A DNA stretch of 64,000 nt from an uncultured Eubacteriales bacterium (GTDB lineage: Bacteria > Bacillota > Clostridia > Peptostreptococcales > Anaerovoracaceae). The stretch is taken from contig CADBKM010000007.1 in NCBI GenBank assembly GCA_902795265.1, positions 1 to 64,000 on the forward strand. The letters are read 5' to 3'. The notes below the pieces were generated by a model. That model ran no database searches. It was not told the DNA's origin and saw only the letters and a program-made list of their open reading frames with translations. Shown piece by piece: positions 24,646-33,419 of this stretch. Made by a program: the position numbers and the translations under genes. Numbering within the stretch: position 1 is the first letter of the stretch; each line of letters opens with the position of its first letter.

Positions 24646-25898
24646 AAATATTAGTTACCGGAGCGAAGGGGTTTGTTGGAAGGAATCTCGTAGAGAACCT
24701 TAAGAATATAAGGGACGGCAAGAATCGTACCAGGCCCGCACTGCAGATAGATGAGGTCTTCGAGTACGACATCACATCGACACCTGAAGAACTCGATCAG
24801 TACTGCCGCGAAGCTGACTTCGTGTTTAATCTGGCAGGTGTCAACCGCCCGAAAGACCCTGAAGAATTCAAAAAGGGAAACTTTGGCTTTGCATCGACAC
24901 TGCTCGATACCCTGAAGAAGCATGGCAACAAGTGCCCTGTGATGCTTTCATCATCAGTGCAGGCTACACTGGCCGGCCGTTTTGGAACCTCTGAATATGG
25001 GCTGTCAAAGAAAGCAGGCGAGGAACTCTTTTTCAAATATGCAGAGGAGACCGGTGCAACAGTGCTGGTGTACAGATTCCCTAATCTGGCAGGCAAGTGG
25101 GTAAGGCCAAACTACAACTCGGCAGTTGGCACATTTTGCAACAATATTGCGAACGACCTGCCAATAACAGTCAACGACCCGTCGGTCGAACTTGAACTGC
25201 TCTTCATTGACGACCTTGTTGACGAGATGTTTGATGCCCTCGAGGGCAAGGCGCATCACTGCGACTACCCTGCAGCGGGAGCGGTGATCGATGGTGTTGA
25301 GTATGACGGTCTGACTCCTGTATGGAGAGCTGACGGCCGCTACTGCGGAGCTCCTGTGACTCACAAGGCGACTCTGGGCTATATCGTTGAATGCCTTGAG
25401 AAGTTCCGCGACCAGCCTTCGACTCTGATGATGCCTTCGATTCCGAAGGGCTCATTCGAGAAGAAGCTCTATTCGATGTACCTGTCATACCTGCCTGCTG
25501 AGAAGGTAGCCTTCGATCTCGACATGAAGTGCGATGACCGCGGCTCATTCACCGAGCTTCTAAAGACCGCAGACCACGGACAGTTCTCGGTAAACATCTC
25601 AAAACCGGGAATCACCAAGGGTCAGCACTGGCATAACTCCAAGTGGGAGTTCTTCATAGTGGTCAGCGGCCACGGACTCATTCAGGAGCGCAAGCTAGGC
25701 ATCGACTTTGAGACAGGCAAGCCGTACGAACCGATCGAGTTCGAGGTAAGCGGAGATAAGATCCAGGCCGTGCACATGCTGCCTGGATACACGCACAACA
25801 TAATCAACCTGAGCGATACCGAAAACCTCGTGACTCTCATGTGGGCCAACGAGACCTTCGATCCGGAGAAGCCGGATACATTCTTTGAGCCGGTATAG
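24642..25898 (+). CDS. capF: Bifunctional reductase/epimerase with C-terminal cupin (CapF/FnlB)
   Basis: About 418 residues. The N-terminal SDR domain (ILVTGAKGFVGRNLVE, with a SEYGLSKKAGEE Tyr-Lys pair) is followed near residue 300 by a cupin (SKPGITKGQHWHNSKWEFF, with metal-binding histidines). This combination is diagnostic of CapF: the cupin epimerises C3 and the SDR reduces C4 with NADPH. It completes UDP-L-FucNAc synthesis together with the two genes upstream. ATG 24642 overlaps the capG stop and has TTGGAG upstream. A TTG at 24627 would add only five residues and would use up that ribosome site. Confidence 0.95.
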   Translation: MKILVTGAKGFVGRNLVENLKNIRDGKNRTRPALQIDEVFEYDITSTPEELDQYCREADFVFNLAGVNRPKDPEEFKKGNFGFASTLLDTLKKHGNKCPVMLSSSVQATLAGRFGTSEYGLSKKAGEELFFKYAEETGATVLVYRFPNLAGKWVRPNYNSAVGTFCNNIANDLPITVNDPSVELELLFIDDLVDEMFDALEGKAHHCDYPAAGAVIDGVEYDGLTPVWRADGRYCGAPVTHKATLGYIVECLEKFRDQPSTLMMPSIPKGSFEKKLYSMYLSYLPAEKVAFDLDMKCDDRGSFTELLKTADHGQFSVNISKPGITKGQHWHNSKWEFFIVVSGHGLIQERKLGIDFETGKPYEPIEFEVSGDKIQAVHMLPGYTHNIINLSDTENLVTLMWANETFDPEKPDTFFEPV

Positions 25899-25918
25899 GA
25901 GAAAGAATAAACACAGAA

Positions 25919-27271
25919 ATGAGAGTATTAGTCACTCCATATATTGCTGCGAATAATATCATTGCGATCCTTTCATCAAGGATTCCCGACAAAGTCAGAA
26001 CAGTGCTGATCAACGCGTCTGTTTATGCTTTGCTGTGCATAGGATTACTGAAGTACTGCAACAAAGCAATGAGAAGTGTTGTGCATTTTTCAGACATTGC
26101 ATATCCGGTAGGGACTGCGGCACTGGTATTATTCGTAATTGCCGGAATTAAGAATAAAAAGAAATTCAGGAAACTGCGGCTGGGGAATACATTCTGGTTC
26201 GGATGGATCCTCTGCTTTGCCATGATGTTTGCCATGGCATTTGTAAATCCGGTTGCAAGGAATTATTTTATGTGGAGTGTGACCGGTATCTTCATGTTCC
26301 CGCTGATCTTTATCGCATGGAGTGAAAAAGACAGATTCAGAGAACTGTGCAACATAGTTTCTGAAGCGGTTCTGGTAATGGCGTATATTTTTATAATACT
26401 TAGTCTGTTGCTGGTTCCGTTTTTCTCAGGCGGTACACTTGGAGCGGTGCTGCCTGAATATATCGGAATGGCTGTTAATCCAAACAATAACGGAATGCTG
26501 ACAATAGCCTTCTATGGCCCGGTCTTCTATCTGCTGCTCACAGACAAAAAAAGAAAGCCGATTTATTATCTGGTGCCGATGGGCTTCTGCATATCCATAT
26601 CGGTGATCTCCAATTGCCGTACAGCTGAGCTTGGCATACTCCTGCAGACTGCCGGAGGACTTCTTTATCATTATTTAAGTACGGTCAGACCGCATAAAGA
26701 GAGAATCGAGTGGAAAAAGCTTATAGCAGCAATACTTATTGTGAGTGCTGTTTCTCTGGCTTCCGGATTTGTACTAAGCCGTTTTGACAATATGGATCTT
26801 GAGGTCAATGCAGAAGATAACATGGCGGCTGAGGCTGTCAGCGGAGATGAAGTCTTCGAAAAGCTCGATGACATCTCATCGGGAAGGCTGATCATAACCC
26901 GGTACTATATTGAAAACTCCACATTCTGGGGGCACGGAAGCCCGGATGGGCCTGTGATGGAGGGTTATCAGGCATCGAAGTGGTCTTTCAACAACGCAGT
27001 CGATGTGCTGTATATCTCAGGTGTGCTGCCGTTCATAGGCTGCGTGCTGTGGTTCCTGGCAGTTATAGTTTTCTGCATAAAGTGCATATTCGGCGGCGTG
27101 CCGAGGAGGCCTGAGTATCTGTTTACCATCGTGACCTTTGCCGGCTACTTCGTGGAGTTCATGCTCGAGGTCACCATCTACCCTATAACCACCAGCCTCG
27201 TGCTGCTGGCATACATCGGAATGATCCCGGTCGCATGCCGCGAGAAGGAAAAAAGAAGAGCGGTCAGATGA
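25919..27271 (+). CDS. O-antigen ligase/polymerase-like membrane protein
   Basis: This 450-residue protein has about 10-12 hydrophobic segments. A large extracytoplasmic loop between residues about 290 and 350 (NMDLEVNAEDNMAAEAVSG through SSGRLIITRYYIENSTFWG) fits the WaaL/Wzy superfamily, whose catalytic Arg and His lie in such a loop. It could polymerise the repeat unit or attach the polymer to its carrier. The cluster already has an EpsG-type polymerase at 15030, so this one may serve a second polymer or act as ligase. Its spacing from capF is 20 bases and the ribosome site is distant. Confidence 0.8.
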   Translation: MRVLVTPYIAANNIIAILSSRIPDKVRTVLINASVYALLCIGLLKYCNKAMRSVVHFSDIAYPVGTAALVLFVIAGIKNKKKFRKLRLGNTFWFGWILCFAMMFAMAFVNPVARNYFMWSVTGIFMFPLIFIAWSEKDRFRELCNIVSEAVLVMAYIFIILSLLLVPFFSGGTLGAVLPEYIGMAVNPNNNGMLTIAFYGPVFYLLLTDKKRKPIYYLVPMGFCISISVISNCRTAELGILLQTAGGLLYHYLSTVRPHKERIEWKKLIAAILIVSAVSLASGFVLSRFDNMDLEVNAEDNMAAEAVSGDEVFEKLDDISSGRLIITRYYIENSTFWGHGSPDGPVMEGYQASKWSFNNAVDVLYISGVLPFIGCVLWFLAVIVFCIKCIFGGVPRRPEYLFTIVTFAGYFVEFMLEVTIYPITTSLVLLAYIGMIPVACREKEKRRAVR

Positions 27272-27292
27272 TCTGCTGTTTGAGAGGTAAGT

Positions 27293-28333
27293 ATGGCAGA
27301 GAATGCAGCAAATGAAATAAAAGTATCGGTCATTATGCCGATATACAACGTAGAGAAATATCTTAGAGATAGTCTCGACTCCGTGCTCGGGCAGACACTT
27401 CGCGACATCGAGGTGATCTGCATAGACGACGGATCGCCGGATGCTTCAGTTGAGATCCTCGAAGAATACCGCAGCAGGGATGACAGGGTGAAGATCCTCC
27501 GCCAGCAGAATTCGGGTGCAGGGAAGGCAAGGAATAACGGGCTTGAGCACGCAAAAGGCAAATATATATCTTTCCTGGATGCGGATGATAAGTATCCGGA
27601 CAGCGATGTGCTCGAAAAGCTGGTGTCCGCGGCCGAGAGGCACGGCGTAAGCATTGCCGGCGGGTCGAAACTTAACAAAACCGAAGCGGGCATCAAGCCG
27701 AAAAAGAGCCAGACTTTCATCGAAGAGGAAGTCATCCAATACAAGGACTTCCAGAAAGATTACGATTACACCTGTTACCTGTTCGAGCGTAAGCTCCTGA
27801 CAGACAACAATATCACATTCCCTTACTACAGGCGCTATCAGGACCCTCCGTTCTTCATCAGGGCCATGACAGCGGCTGAAAAGTTCTGCGCCATTCCGGA
27901 CGCGACTTACCTGTATACGGTCGATCCGGGTCACGTCAAATGGGATGAGACCAAGACGGTGCATCTCATCCGAGCCATGACGGAGTGTCTGCAGCTGTCT
28001 GCCGATAACAAACTGGCTAAGCTGCATTACAAGACTGTCAGAAGGATGGAGAAGGACTACCGTGAGCGCATCATAAACAACTGCAGCAGAGCCGTAGTTG
28101 AAGCGCTACTCGAAGCCGAAAAGGCGATAGACACAGAGCTTCTCAGGGAAGGCTTAAATGGTAAGATCCAGGCAGACGAGGGGTACCGCCTGGCGGTGCT
28201 GACCGACATGCTGTCAGCTTGCAGGTACGGCGAATACCATGATATGCTTGAAGAACTGAATAAGACAAAGAAGGAGCTGGCAAAGATAAAGAACAGCCGC
28301 TCATACAAACTTATAAGATTTTTCAGAAAATAA
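27293..28333 (+). CDS. GT2 family glycosyltransferase
   Basis: This 346-residue GT-A enzyme has the standard start VSVIMPIYNVEKYLRDSLDS, the nucleotide site VICIDDGSPDAS, GAGKARNNGLEHAKGKYI, and the DXD-type metal site FLDADDKYP. The C-terminal about 90 residues are charged helices ending NSRSYKLIRFFRK, a basic amphipathic tail that may hold the enzyme at the membrane. The gene before galactofuranose synthesis (glf) may encode the galactofuranosyltransferase, but that is only a positional guess. GAGAGG stands before the ATG. Confidence 0.93.
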   Translation: MAENAANEIKVSVIMPIYNVEKYLRDSLDSVLGQTLRDIEVICIDDGSPDASVEILEEYRSRDDRVKILRQQNSGAGKARNNGLEHAKGKYISFLDADDKYPDSDVLEKLVSAAERHGVSIAGGSKLNKTEAGIKPKKSQTFIEEEVIQYKDFQKDYDYTCYLFERKLLTDNNITFPYYRRYQDPPFFIRAMTAAEKFCAIPDATYLYTVDPGHVKWDETKTVHLIRAMTECLQLSADNKLAKLHYKTVRRMEKDYRERIINNCSRAVVEALLEAEKAIDTELLREGLNGKIQADEGYRLAVLTDMLSACRYGEYHDMLEELNKTKKELAKIKNSRSYKLIRFFRK

Positions 28334-28354
28334 ACACAATACAAAGGGAGCGTT

Positions 28355-29479
28355 ATGAGTAAATACGACTATCTGGTTGTTGGGACAGGGCTGTATGGTG
28401 CGACCTTTGCAAGACTCGCAGCGGATTCCGGCAAAAAGGTTCTTGCCATAGACAAGAGGCCTAACATCGCAGGCAATGTGTACACTGAAGAGATCGAGGG
28501 CATAAATGTGCACCGCTACGGCGCTCACATATTCCATACCAATAATAAAGAGGTGTGGGATTTCGTGCAGAAGTTTGCGGTCTTCAACCGCTTCACGAAC
28601 TCGCCGGTGGCTAACTACAAAGGGGAGCTCTACAGTCTGCCGTTCAACATGTACACGTTCAATAAGATGTGGGGCGTGACTACTCCTCAGGAGGCAGCTG
28701 CGAAGATAGAAGAGCAGCGCAAGGCTGCAGGCATCACGGAGCCGCGCAATCTCGAAGAGCAGGCGATAAGCCTGGTCGGTACAGACATCTACGAGAAGCT
28801 CGTCAAGGGCTATACGCAGAAGCAGTGGGGCCGCGAGTGCAAAGACCTTCCGGCATTCATCATAAAGAGGCTGCCGGTCAGACTCACATTCGACAACAAC
28901 TACTTCAACGCTCTCTATCAGGGCATACCTTGCGGCGGCTACACGAAGATGGTAGCCAGCATGCTCGAGGGCATCGATGTCATACTCAATGAAGATTACC
29001 TAGCTGACCGTGAAAAGTGGAACGCGATGGCAGACAAGGTGATATACACCGGTCCTATCGACGCTTACTTTGGCTTCGATCTGGGCCCGCTCGAATACCG
29101 CTCGGTGCGCTTCGATACGGAGCTGCTCGATATCCCGAACTTCCAGGGCAACGCGGCTGTCAACTATACGGATGCCGAAACGCCGTGGACCCGCATCATA
29201 GAGCACAAGTGGTTCGAGTTCGGCAAGGACAGCGAGGGCAACGATCTGCCGAAGACCGTCATAAGCCGCGAGTACAGTTCGGAGTGGAAGCCGGGCGACG
29301 AACCGTATTACCCGGTGAACAACGAACGCAATTCAGAGCTTTATCAGAAGTATAAAGAAAGAGCTGCCGGTGAGAAGAACATCATCTTCGGCGGCAGACT
29401 CGGCGAGTACAAATATTACGATATGGATCAGGTAATACTCGCTGCTCTCCGCATGAGCGAAGAGGAACTCGGTGAATAA
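28355..29479 (+). CDS. glf: UDP-galactopyranose mutase
   Basis: This 374-residue flavoenzyme has the FAD-binding start YLVVGTGLYGATFARLAA, then RPNIAGNVYTEE, RYGAHIFHTNNKEVW and GYTQKQWGRECKDLP, all signature blocks of Glf. Conserved arginines occur in RLPVRLTFDNNYF. It converts UDP-galactopyranose to UDP-galactofuranose, so the surface polymer probably contains galactofuranose. It lies between two GT2 genes that could use that donor. AAAGGGAG gives a strong ribosome site. Confidence 0.97.
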   Translation: MSKYDYLVVGTGLYGATFARLAADSGKKVLAIDKRPNIAGNVYTEEIEGINVHRYGAHIFHTNNKEVWDFVQKFAVFNRFTNSPVANYKGELYSLPFNMYTFNKMWGVTTPQEAAAKIEEQRKAAGITEPRNLEEQAISLVGTDIYEKLVKGYTQKQWGRECKDLPAFIIKRLPVRLTFDNNYFNALYQGIPCGGYTKMVASMLEGIDVILNEDYLADREKWNAMADKVIYTGPIDAYFGFDLGPLEYRSVRFDTELLDIPNFQGNAAVNYTDAETPWTRIIEHKWFEFGKDSEGNDLPKTVISREYSSEWKPGDEPYYPVNNERNSELYQKYKERAAGEKNIIFGGRLGEYKYYDMDQVILAALRMSEEELGE

Positions 29480-29510
29480 CGCTTATAAATGAAAGGAAGG
29501 AAAAAACGGC

Positions 29511-30671
29511 ATGAATCCAAAGGTATCAATCGTTATTCCTATTTATAACGTTGCGCAGTATCTCGACGAGGCTCTCGAAAGCGTAAAGCGCCAGACTCTT
29601 AAAGACATAGAAATAATCTGCGTCAACGACGGGTCCAAAGACAACTCGCTCGACATAGTAAAGAAATGGGCCGAGGGCGATGACCGCTTCGTCATCATCG
29701 ACAAGGTGAACGAAGGCTACGGAGTGGCCATGAACACCGGAATGGCTAAGGCGACCGGCGAGTACATCGGCATACTCGAGCCTGATGATTACGTTCCGCT
29801 CGGCATGTACGAAGACCTTTACAATGTCGCTTCAGAGAACGACCTCGACCTGGTCAGAGCGGACTACTACAGGTTCATCACTCAGGATGACGGCAGCATG
29901 GTGATGAAGTACTACCACCTCAACAAGGACGGCAAGTACTACAACGAAGTGCTCGATCCGAGCAGCATGCCTGAGCTGATACGCTGCAAACAGAACACCT
30001 GGGCAGGCATCTATAAAAGATCGTTCCTCGAGGAGCACGGCATACGCCACAACACGACTCCGGGAGCTTCGTTCCAGGATAACGGATTCTTCTGGCAGAC
30101 CTACACAAGCGCAAAGAGGGCGATGCACATCGACAGGCCGTACTACCTCAACCGCAGAGACAATCCTAACTCCTCGGTGAAGAACAAAGAGAAGGTCTAT
30201 GCGATCAACAAGGAATACGAGTTCATAAAGGGACTCATCTTTGCGGATAACGATGAAAAGTGGGATCTCTTCAAAAGGGACTTCTACATGAGCCTCTTCA
30301 AAAAGTGCGTCATGACTATCAGAAGGATAGGCGAGGAGCACAGAAGAGAATATGTCGACTATATTTATGACGTATTCACAAAGGCGGTCGCTGCCGGAGA
30401 CATGGATCCTGATCTCTTCGAAGATAAGGACAGAGCGCGTTTCGACCTCCTCATAGAGTCCGCGCAGAAGTTCTACGATGAGTTCGCTAAAGATGCAAAG
30501 CCGAAGGTGCGTGAGGACCTTCTCGAAAGACGCAAGGCGAAGATCCGCGAGCTGAGAGGAGAGATCAAACAGCTCACTCGTAAAAATGAAAAGCTGCAGA
30601 AAGAGATCGATTCGATCCGCAGCAGCAAGAGCTTCAAGGCAGCGCGTAAGCTGGCTAAGCTAATCAAATAA
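29511..30671 (+). CDS. GT2 family glycosyltransferase
   Basis: This 386-residue GT-A enzyme starts VSIVIPIYNVAQYLDEALES, with IICVNDGSKDNSLD and ILEPDDYVPLGMY as donor and metal sites. The middle (KQNTWAGIYKRSFLEEHGI) resembles CpsO/CpsV-type transferases. The last about 60 residues form a charged coiled coil (RELRGEIKQLTRKNEKLQKE) ending in a basic helix like that of the GT2 at 27293. AAAGGAAGG precedes the ATG. It directly follows glf and so is a candidate galactofuranosyltransferase. Confidence 0.93.
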   Translation: MNPKVSIVIPIYNVAQYLDEALESVKRQTLKDIEIICVNDGSKDNSLDIVKKWAEGDDRFVIIDKVNEGYGVAMNTGMAKATGEYIGILEPDDYVPLGMYEDLYNVASENDLDLVRADYYRFITQDDGSMVMKYYHLNKDGKYYNEVLDPSSMPELIRCKQNTWAGIYKRSFLEEHGIRHNTTPGASFQDNGFFWQTYTSAKRAMHIDRPYYLNRRDNPNSSVKNKEKVYAINKEYEFIKGLIFADNDEKWDLFKRDFYMSLFKKCVMTIRRIGEEHRREYVDYIYDVFTKAVAAGDMDPDLFEDKDRARFDLLIESAQKFYDEFAKDAKPKVREDLLERRKAKIRELRGEIKQLTRKNEKLQKEIDSIRSSKSFKAARKLAKLIK

Positions 30672-30719
30672 CAGATAAAACAGGCAATAGACTAAGGAAT
30701 ATAAAGGAGATCAAAAACT

Positions 30720-31154
30720 ATGGTAATAGGATACACAACAGGAGTATATGATCTGTTTCATATCGGACATCTCAACCTGCTCAAGAACGCTAAGGGCATG
30801 TGCGACAAGCTGATCGTAGGAGTCACGGTAGATGAGCTGGTTGCTTACAAGGGCAAGCAGTCGATGATCCCGTTCGAAGACAGGATCGAGATCGTCCGCA
30901 GCTGCAAGTATGTCGACGCAGCCGTTCCGCAGTACGACATGGACAAGCTGACTGCATGCAAGAAGCTCGGAGCTTCGTACCTCTTCGTAGGAGATGACTG
31001 GTACGGCACAGAGAAGTGGAACAAGTTTGAAGAAGAATTCGCTAAAGAAGGCATCAAGATCGTTTACTTCCCATACACCAAGGGAATCTCTTCGACAAAG
31101 ATCACAGAGGCGCTCAACGCTGTCCGCAAGGACAGACTGCATGACGTTAAATAG
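30720..31154 (+). CDS. tagD: Glycerol-3-phosphate cytidylyltransferase
   Basis: This 144-residue enzyme has the exact length of the TagD family. It has the nucleotidyltransferase HxGH motif (DLFHIGHLNLLKNA), the GYTTGVYD start, the GDDWYGTEKW loop and the GISSTKI motif near the end that corresponds to RTEGISTT. It makes CDP-glycerol from glycerol-3-phosphate and CTP. The donor would feed the CDP-glycerol glycerophosphotransferases at 38725, 61187 and 62358, and perhaps the LicD array just downstream. AAAGGAGAT stands before the ATG. Confidence 0.95.
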   Translation: MVIGYTTGVYDLFHIGHLNLLKNAKGMCDKLIVGVTVDELVAYKGKQSMIPFEDRIEIVRSCKYVDAAVPQYDMDKLTACKKLGASYLFVGDDWYGTEKWNKFEEEFAKEGIKIVYFPYTKGISSTKITEALNAVRKDRLHDVK

Positions 31155-31171
31155 ACGAAAGGAGCAATCGT

Positions 31172-32185
31172 ATGGCCCGACTTAATGAGACGCAAATGAG
31201 TTCATTCCTGATGTACAGGATAATAGATCCACTGAATAATACGACGATTTCCGAAAACTTTCCGGATCGCGTTCCGATCACCAACTCAATTGAGTTAGAA
31301 AAGCATCTGGAGGACAGTGTCAGGAAAAATGCAGGTAAAACCACTGCTCTGGCATTATCCGGAGGTATCGATTCCGCGATCCTGGCAAAGTTCATGCCTG
31401 CAGGTTCCCTGGCATATACATTTAAATGTGTTGTACCGGGGATGGAAGTAACAGATGAAACACCTGCCGCAGCAAAATATGCCGAAGAATGTGGATTAAA
31501 GCATAAGATCATTGAGATATACTGGGAAGATTTTGAGCAATATGCCGAAACCCTGATGCGTCAGAAGGGCGCACCTGTCCACTCCATCGAAGTTCAGATC
31601 TATAAAGCCGCACTTCAGGCAAAGGAGGACGGTATTGATACGCTTATCTTCGGGGAGGCAGCAGATGCTGTTTATGGCGGACAGAGCATGATACTGTCAA
31701 AGGACTGGAACGCAGCGGACTTCATAGAGAGAGCCTCATATGTCATGCCTCACAGGGCATTGAGAAAACCGGTCCTGCCGATTGAAGGAATGACCATGTG
31801 GGAAAAAGACGGCATTGTAGACCCATATAAGTACATGTCCAATATATATATAAAGGAGAGTGTCGGGTCATATATCAATGCTATTAAAGCAGCCGGAATC
31901 AAAACGGTGATTCCTTATGCAGAAACGTATCTGGCTACAGAGCTTGATTACAGCAGGATCAGATCCGGAGAGAATAAATATCTTGTAAGAGAAGTGTTCC
32001 AGCGTCTTTACCCGGATTTCCAGGTACCTCCTAAGGTTCCGATGCCTAGGCCGATGAATGAATGGTTCAGGGACTGGGAAGGCCCGAAGAGAGCAGAGTT
32101 CTGGCCGCACTGTGTTGCAGATATGACAGGTGATCAGAAGTGGCTTCTGTGGATACTCGAAAAATATCTGGATATGGAAGAATAG
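31172..32185 (+). CDS. Asparagine-synthase-like ATP-pyrophosphatase without glutaminase domain
   Basis: This 337-residue protein has the PP-loop SGGIDSAIL near residue 65, IFGEAADAVYGGQ, and the C-terminal KYLVREVFQRL and PPKVPMPRPMNEW segments, all from the synthetase half of asparagine synthase B. The N-terminal glutaminase domain with its catalytic Cys is absent, so it would need free ammonia or another amine donor. In a polysaccharide cluster such proteins are likely to form an amide on a sugar acid or a substituent; the actual substrate is unknown. AAAGGAG lies before the ATG. Confidence 0.85.
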   Translation: MARLNETQMSSFLMYRIIDPLNNTTISENFPDRVPITNSIELEKHLEDSVRKNAGKTTALALSGGIDSAILAKFMPAGSLAYTFKCVVPGMEVTDETPAAAKYAEECGLKHKIIEIYWEDFEQYAETLMRQKGAPVHSIEVQIYKAALQAKEDGIDTLIFGEAADAVYGGQSMILSKDWNAADFIERASYVMPHRALRKPVLPIEGMTMWEKDGIVDPYKYMSNIYIKESVGSYINAIKAAGIKTVIPYAETYLATELDYSRIRSGENKYLVREVFQRLYPDFQVPPKVPMPRPMNEWFRDWEGPKRAEFWPHCVADMTGDQKWLLWILEKYLDMEE

Positions 32186-32198
32186 ACAAGGAGATCCT

Positions 32199-33410
32199 AT
32201 GTCGACAAAGATAATAGCCAAGTGCAGAGAAAAACAGTTTCAGATACTTTGCGCTGTTAAAGATATATGTGACCGGGCAGGCATCAGAATGGTGCTTGCC
32301 GGCGACGCAGCTCTTGCAGCATACAGAGGCCATCTGGATGTGGACAACATAGATATTTGTATTGATGCTGCAGATATATGGCGCTTTATTGATGCCCTCG
32401 ACAAGGCGCAGGTCAGATATACCGCTGACAGCATGTATACAAACGGGGACTTCCCCGCTTTTGAGATGCGTATCTATGATCCTGAGACGATAGATTATGA
32501 CAATAAGGATTTCATGAAATACCGCCTCAACTGCTTATATGTCAGAGTGCTGTTTGCCCTGCATGTGCCTTCTCTGAAGATCAGAAGAATCACACTGAAC
32601 TCTCTGAAAAATGCATATGAGATCCGTAACAAAGTACGCTTTGGCGAAAGAGATGAGAGCGCCAGCAGAATGGTAAGGATAGTCGAAAAGCAGGAGAGAA
32701 AAAAAGGCAAAGATGCCACAGCAAAGTGGGCATTCAAAAAACTGGCGAACGGATATGCAAATGGCTCAGATAAGATAGTGATTGGCGAAAATGCGTTCAA
32801 AGCCGGTGTGATAGGCAAGGGCAAAAGGGTCAAGGTCAATGGTACCGAGCTTCTTATTCCTGAACAGGCATCCAGATACTTCACCAGGGTCTTTGGCAGA
32901 AAATGGGAAAGCTATGAAATACCTGAATACGTAGAAAGTGTCAGGGGCTTCCGTGATGCCGATCACAGCTGGGCGGAGTTCAGGAAACGGATCTCATATA
33001 TGGATCTTGACGGTTATTATGAAGATCTTAAAAAGTATCAGAGCGGCCACAGAGCTTTCAGGGCATATCATGATGATGTGAACAAATACAGACGTATACT
33101 CACCAGAACAGACATGAGATTTAAACTCTGGCAAAAGTATATGCCGATGAAGGATGAGATAGTAAGTCTGCATGAGAAGGGCGATTATGCTGCGCTCGGC
33201 GAGCTGCTTAAAGAATACATGCACTGTATGGAACTGTGCGAAAAAGATAAACTGGGACTGTGCTTCGATGAAGACATTCTGAACATAACCCTTGATGTAT
33301 ACAGGCATCAGGGTGAATCAGACCACGCAGCGGTTCTGGACAGCCTTGTGCCTGCCGAGCACAGAGAAGTGCTGAAACTGATGGATTATAAAGGAGAGAT
33401 AATTAAGTAG
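32199..33410 (+). CDS. Degenerate LicD-like protein
   Basis: This 403-residue protein opens like a LicD enzyme (FQILCAVKDICDRAGIRMVL), but the catalytic block is changed. LAGDAALAAYRGHLDVDNID stands where normal LicD has [21 protein letters not shown], so the WDDD cluster is lost. The rest (EQASRYFTRVFGRKWESYE, then a helical region of about 150 residues) is homologous to the N-terminal half of the protein at 36612, which is fused to an intact LicD. It is therefore probably a non-catalytic partner of the LicD encoded next (33420); that is inferred from the fusion. AAGGAG five bases before ATG 32199 fixes the start, not a codon further up inside the previous gene. Confidence 0.75.
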   Translation: MSTKIIAKCREKQFQILCAVKDICDRAGIRMVLAGDAALAAYRGHLDVDNIDICIDAADIWRFIDALDKAQVRYTADSMYTNGDFPAFEMRIYDPETIDYDNKDFMKYRLNCLYVRVLFALHVPSLKIRRITLNSLKNAYEIRNKVRFGERDESASRMVRIVEKQERKKGKDATAKWAFKKLANGYANGSDKIVIGENAFKAGVIGKGKRVKVNGTELLIPEQASRYFTRVFGRKWESYEIPEYVESVRGFRDADHSWAEFRKRISYMDLDGYYEDLKKYQSGHRAFRAYHDDVNKYRRILTRTDMRFKLWQKYMPMKDEIVSLHEKGDYAALGELLKEYMHCMELCEKDKLGLCFDEDILNITLDVYRHQGESDHAAVLDSLVPAEHREVLKLMDYKGEIIK

Positions 33411-33419
33411 GTCAGACGT

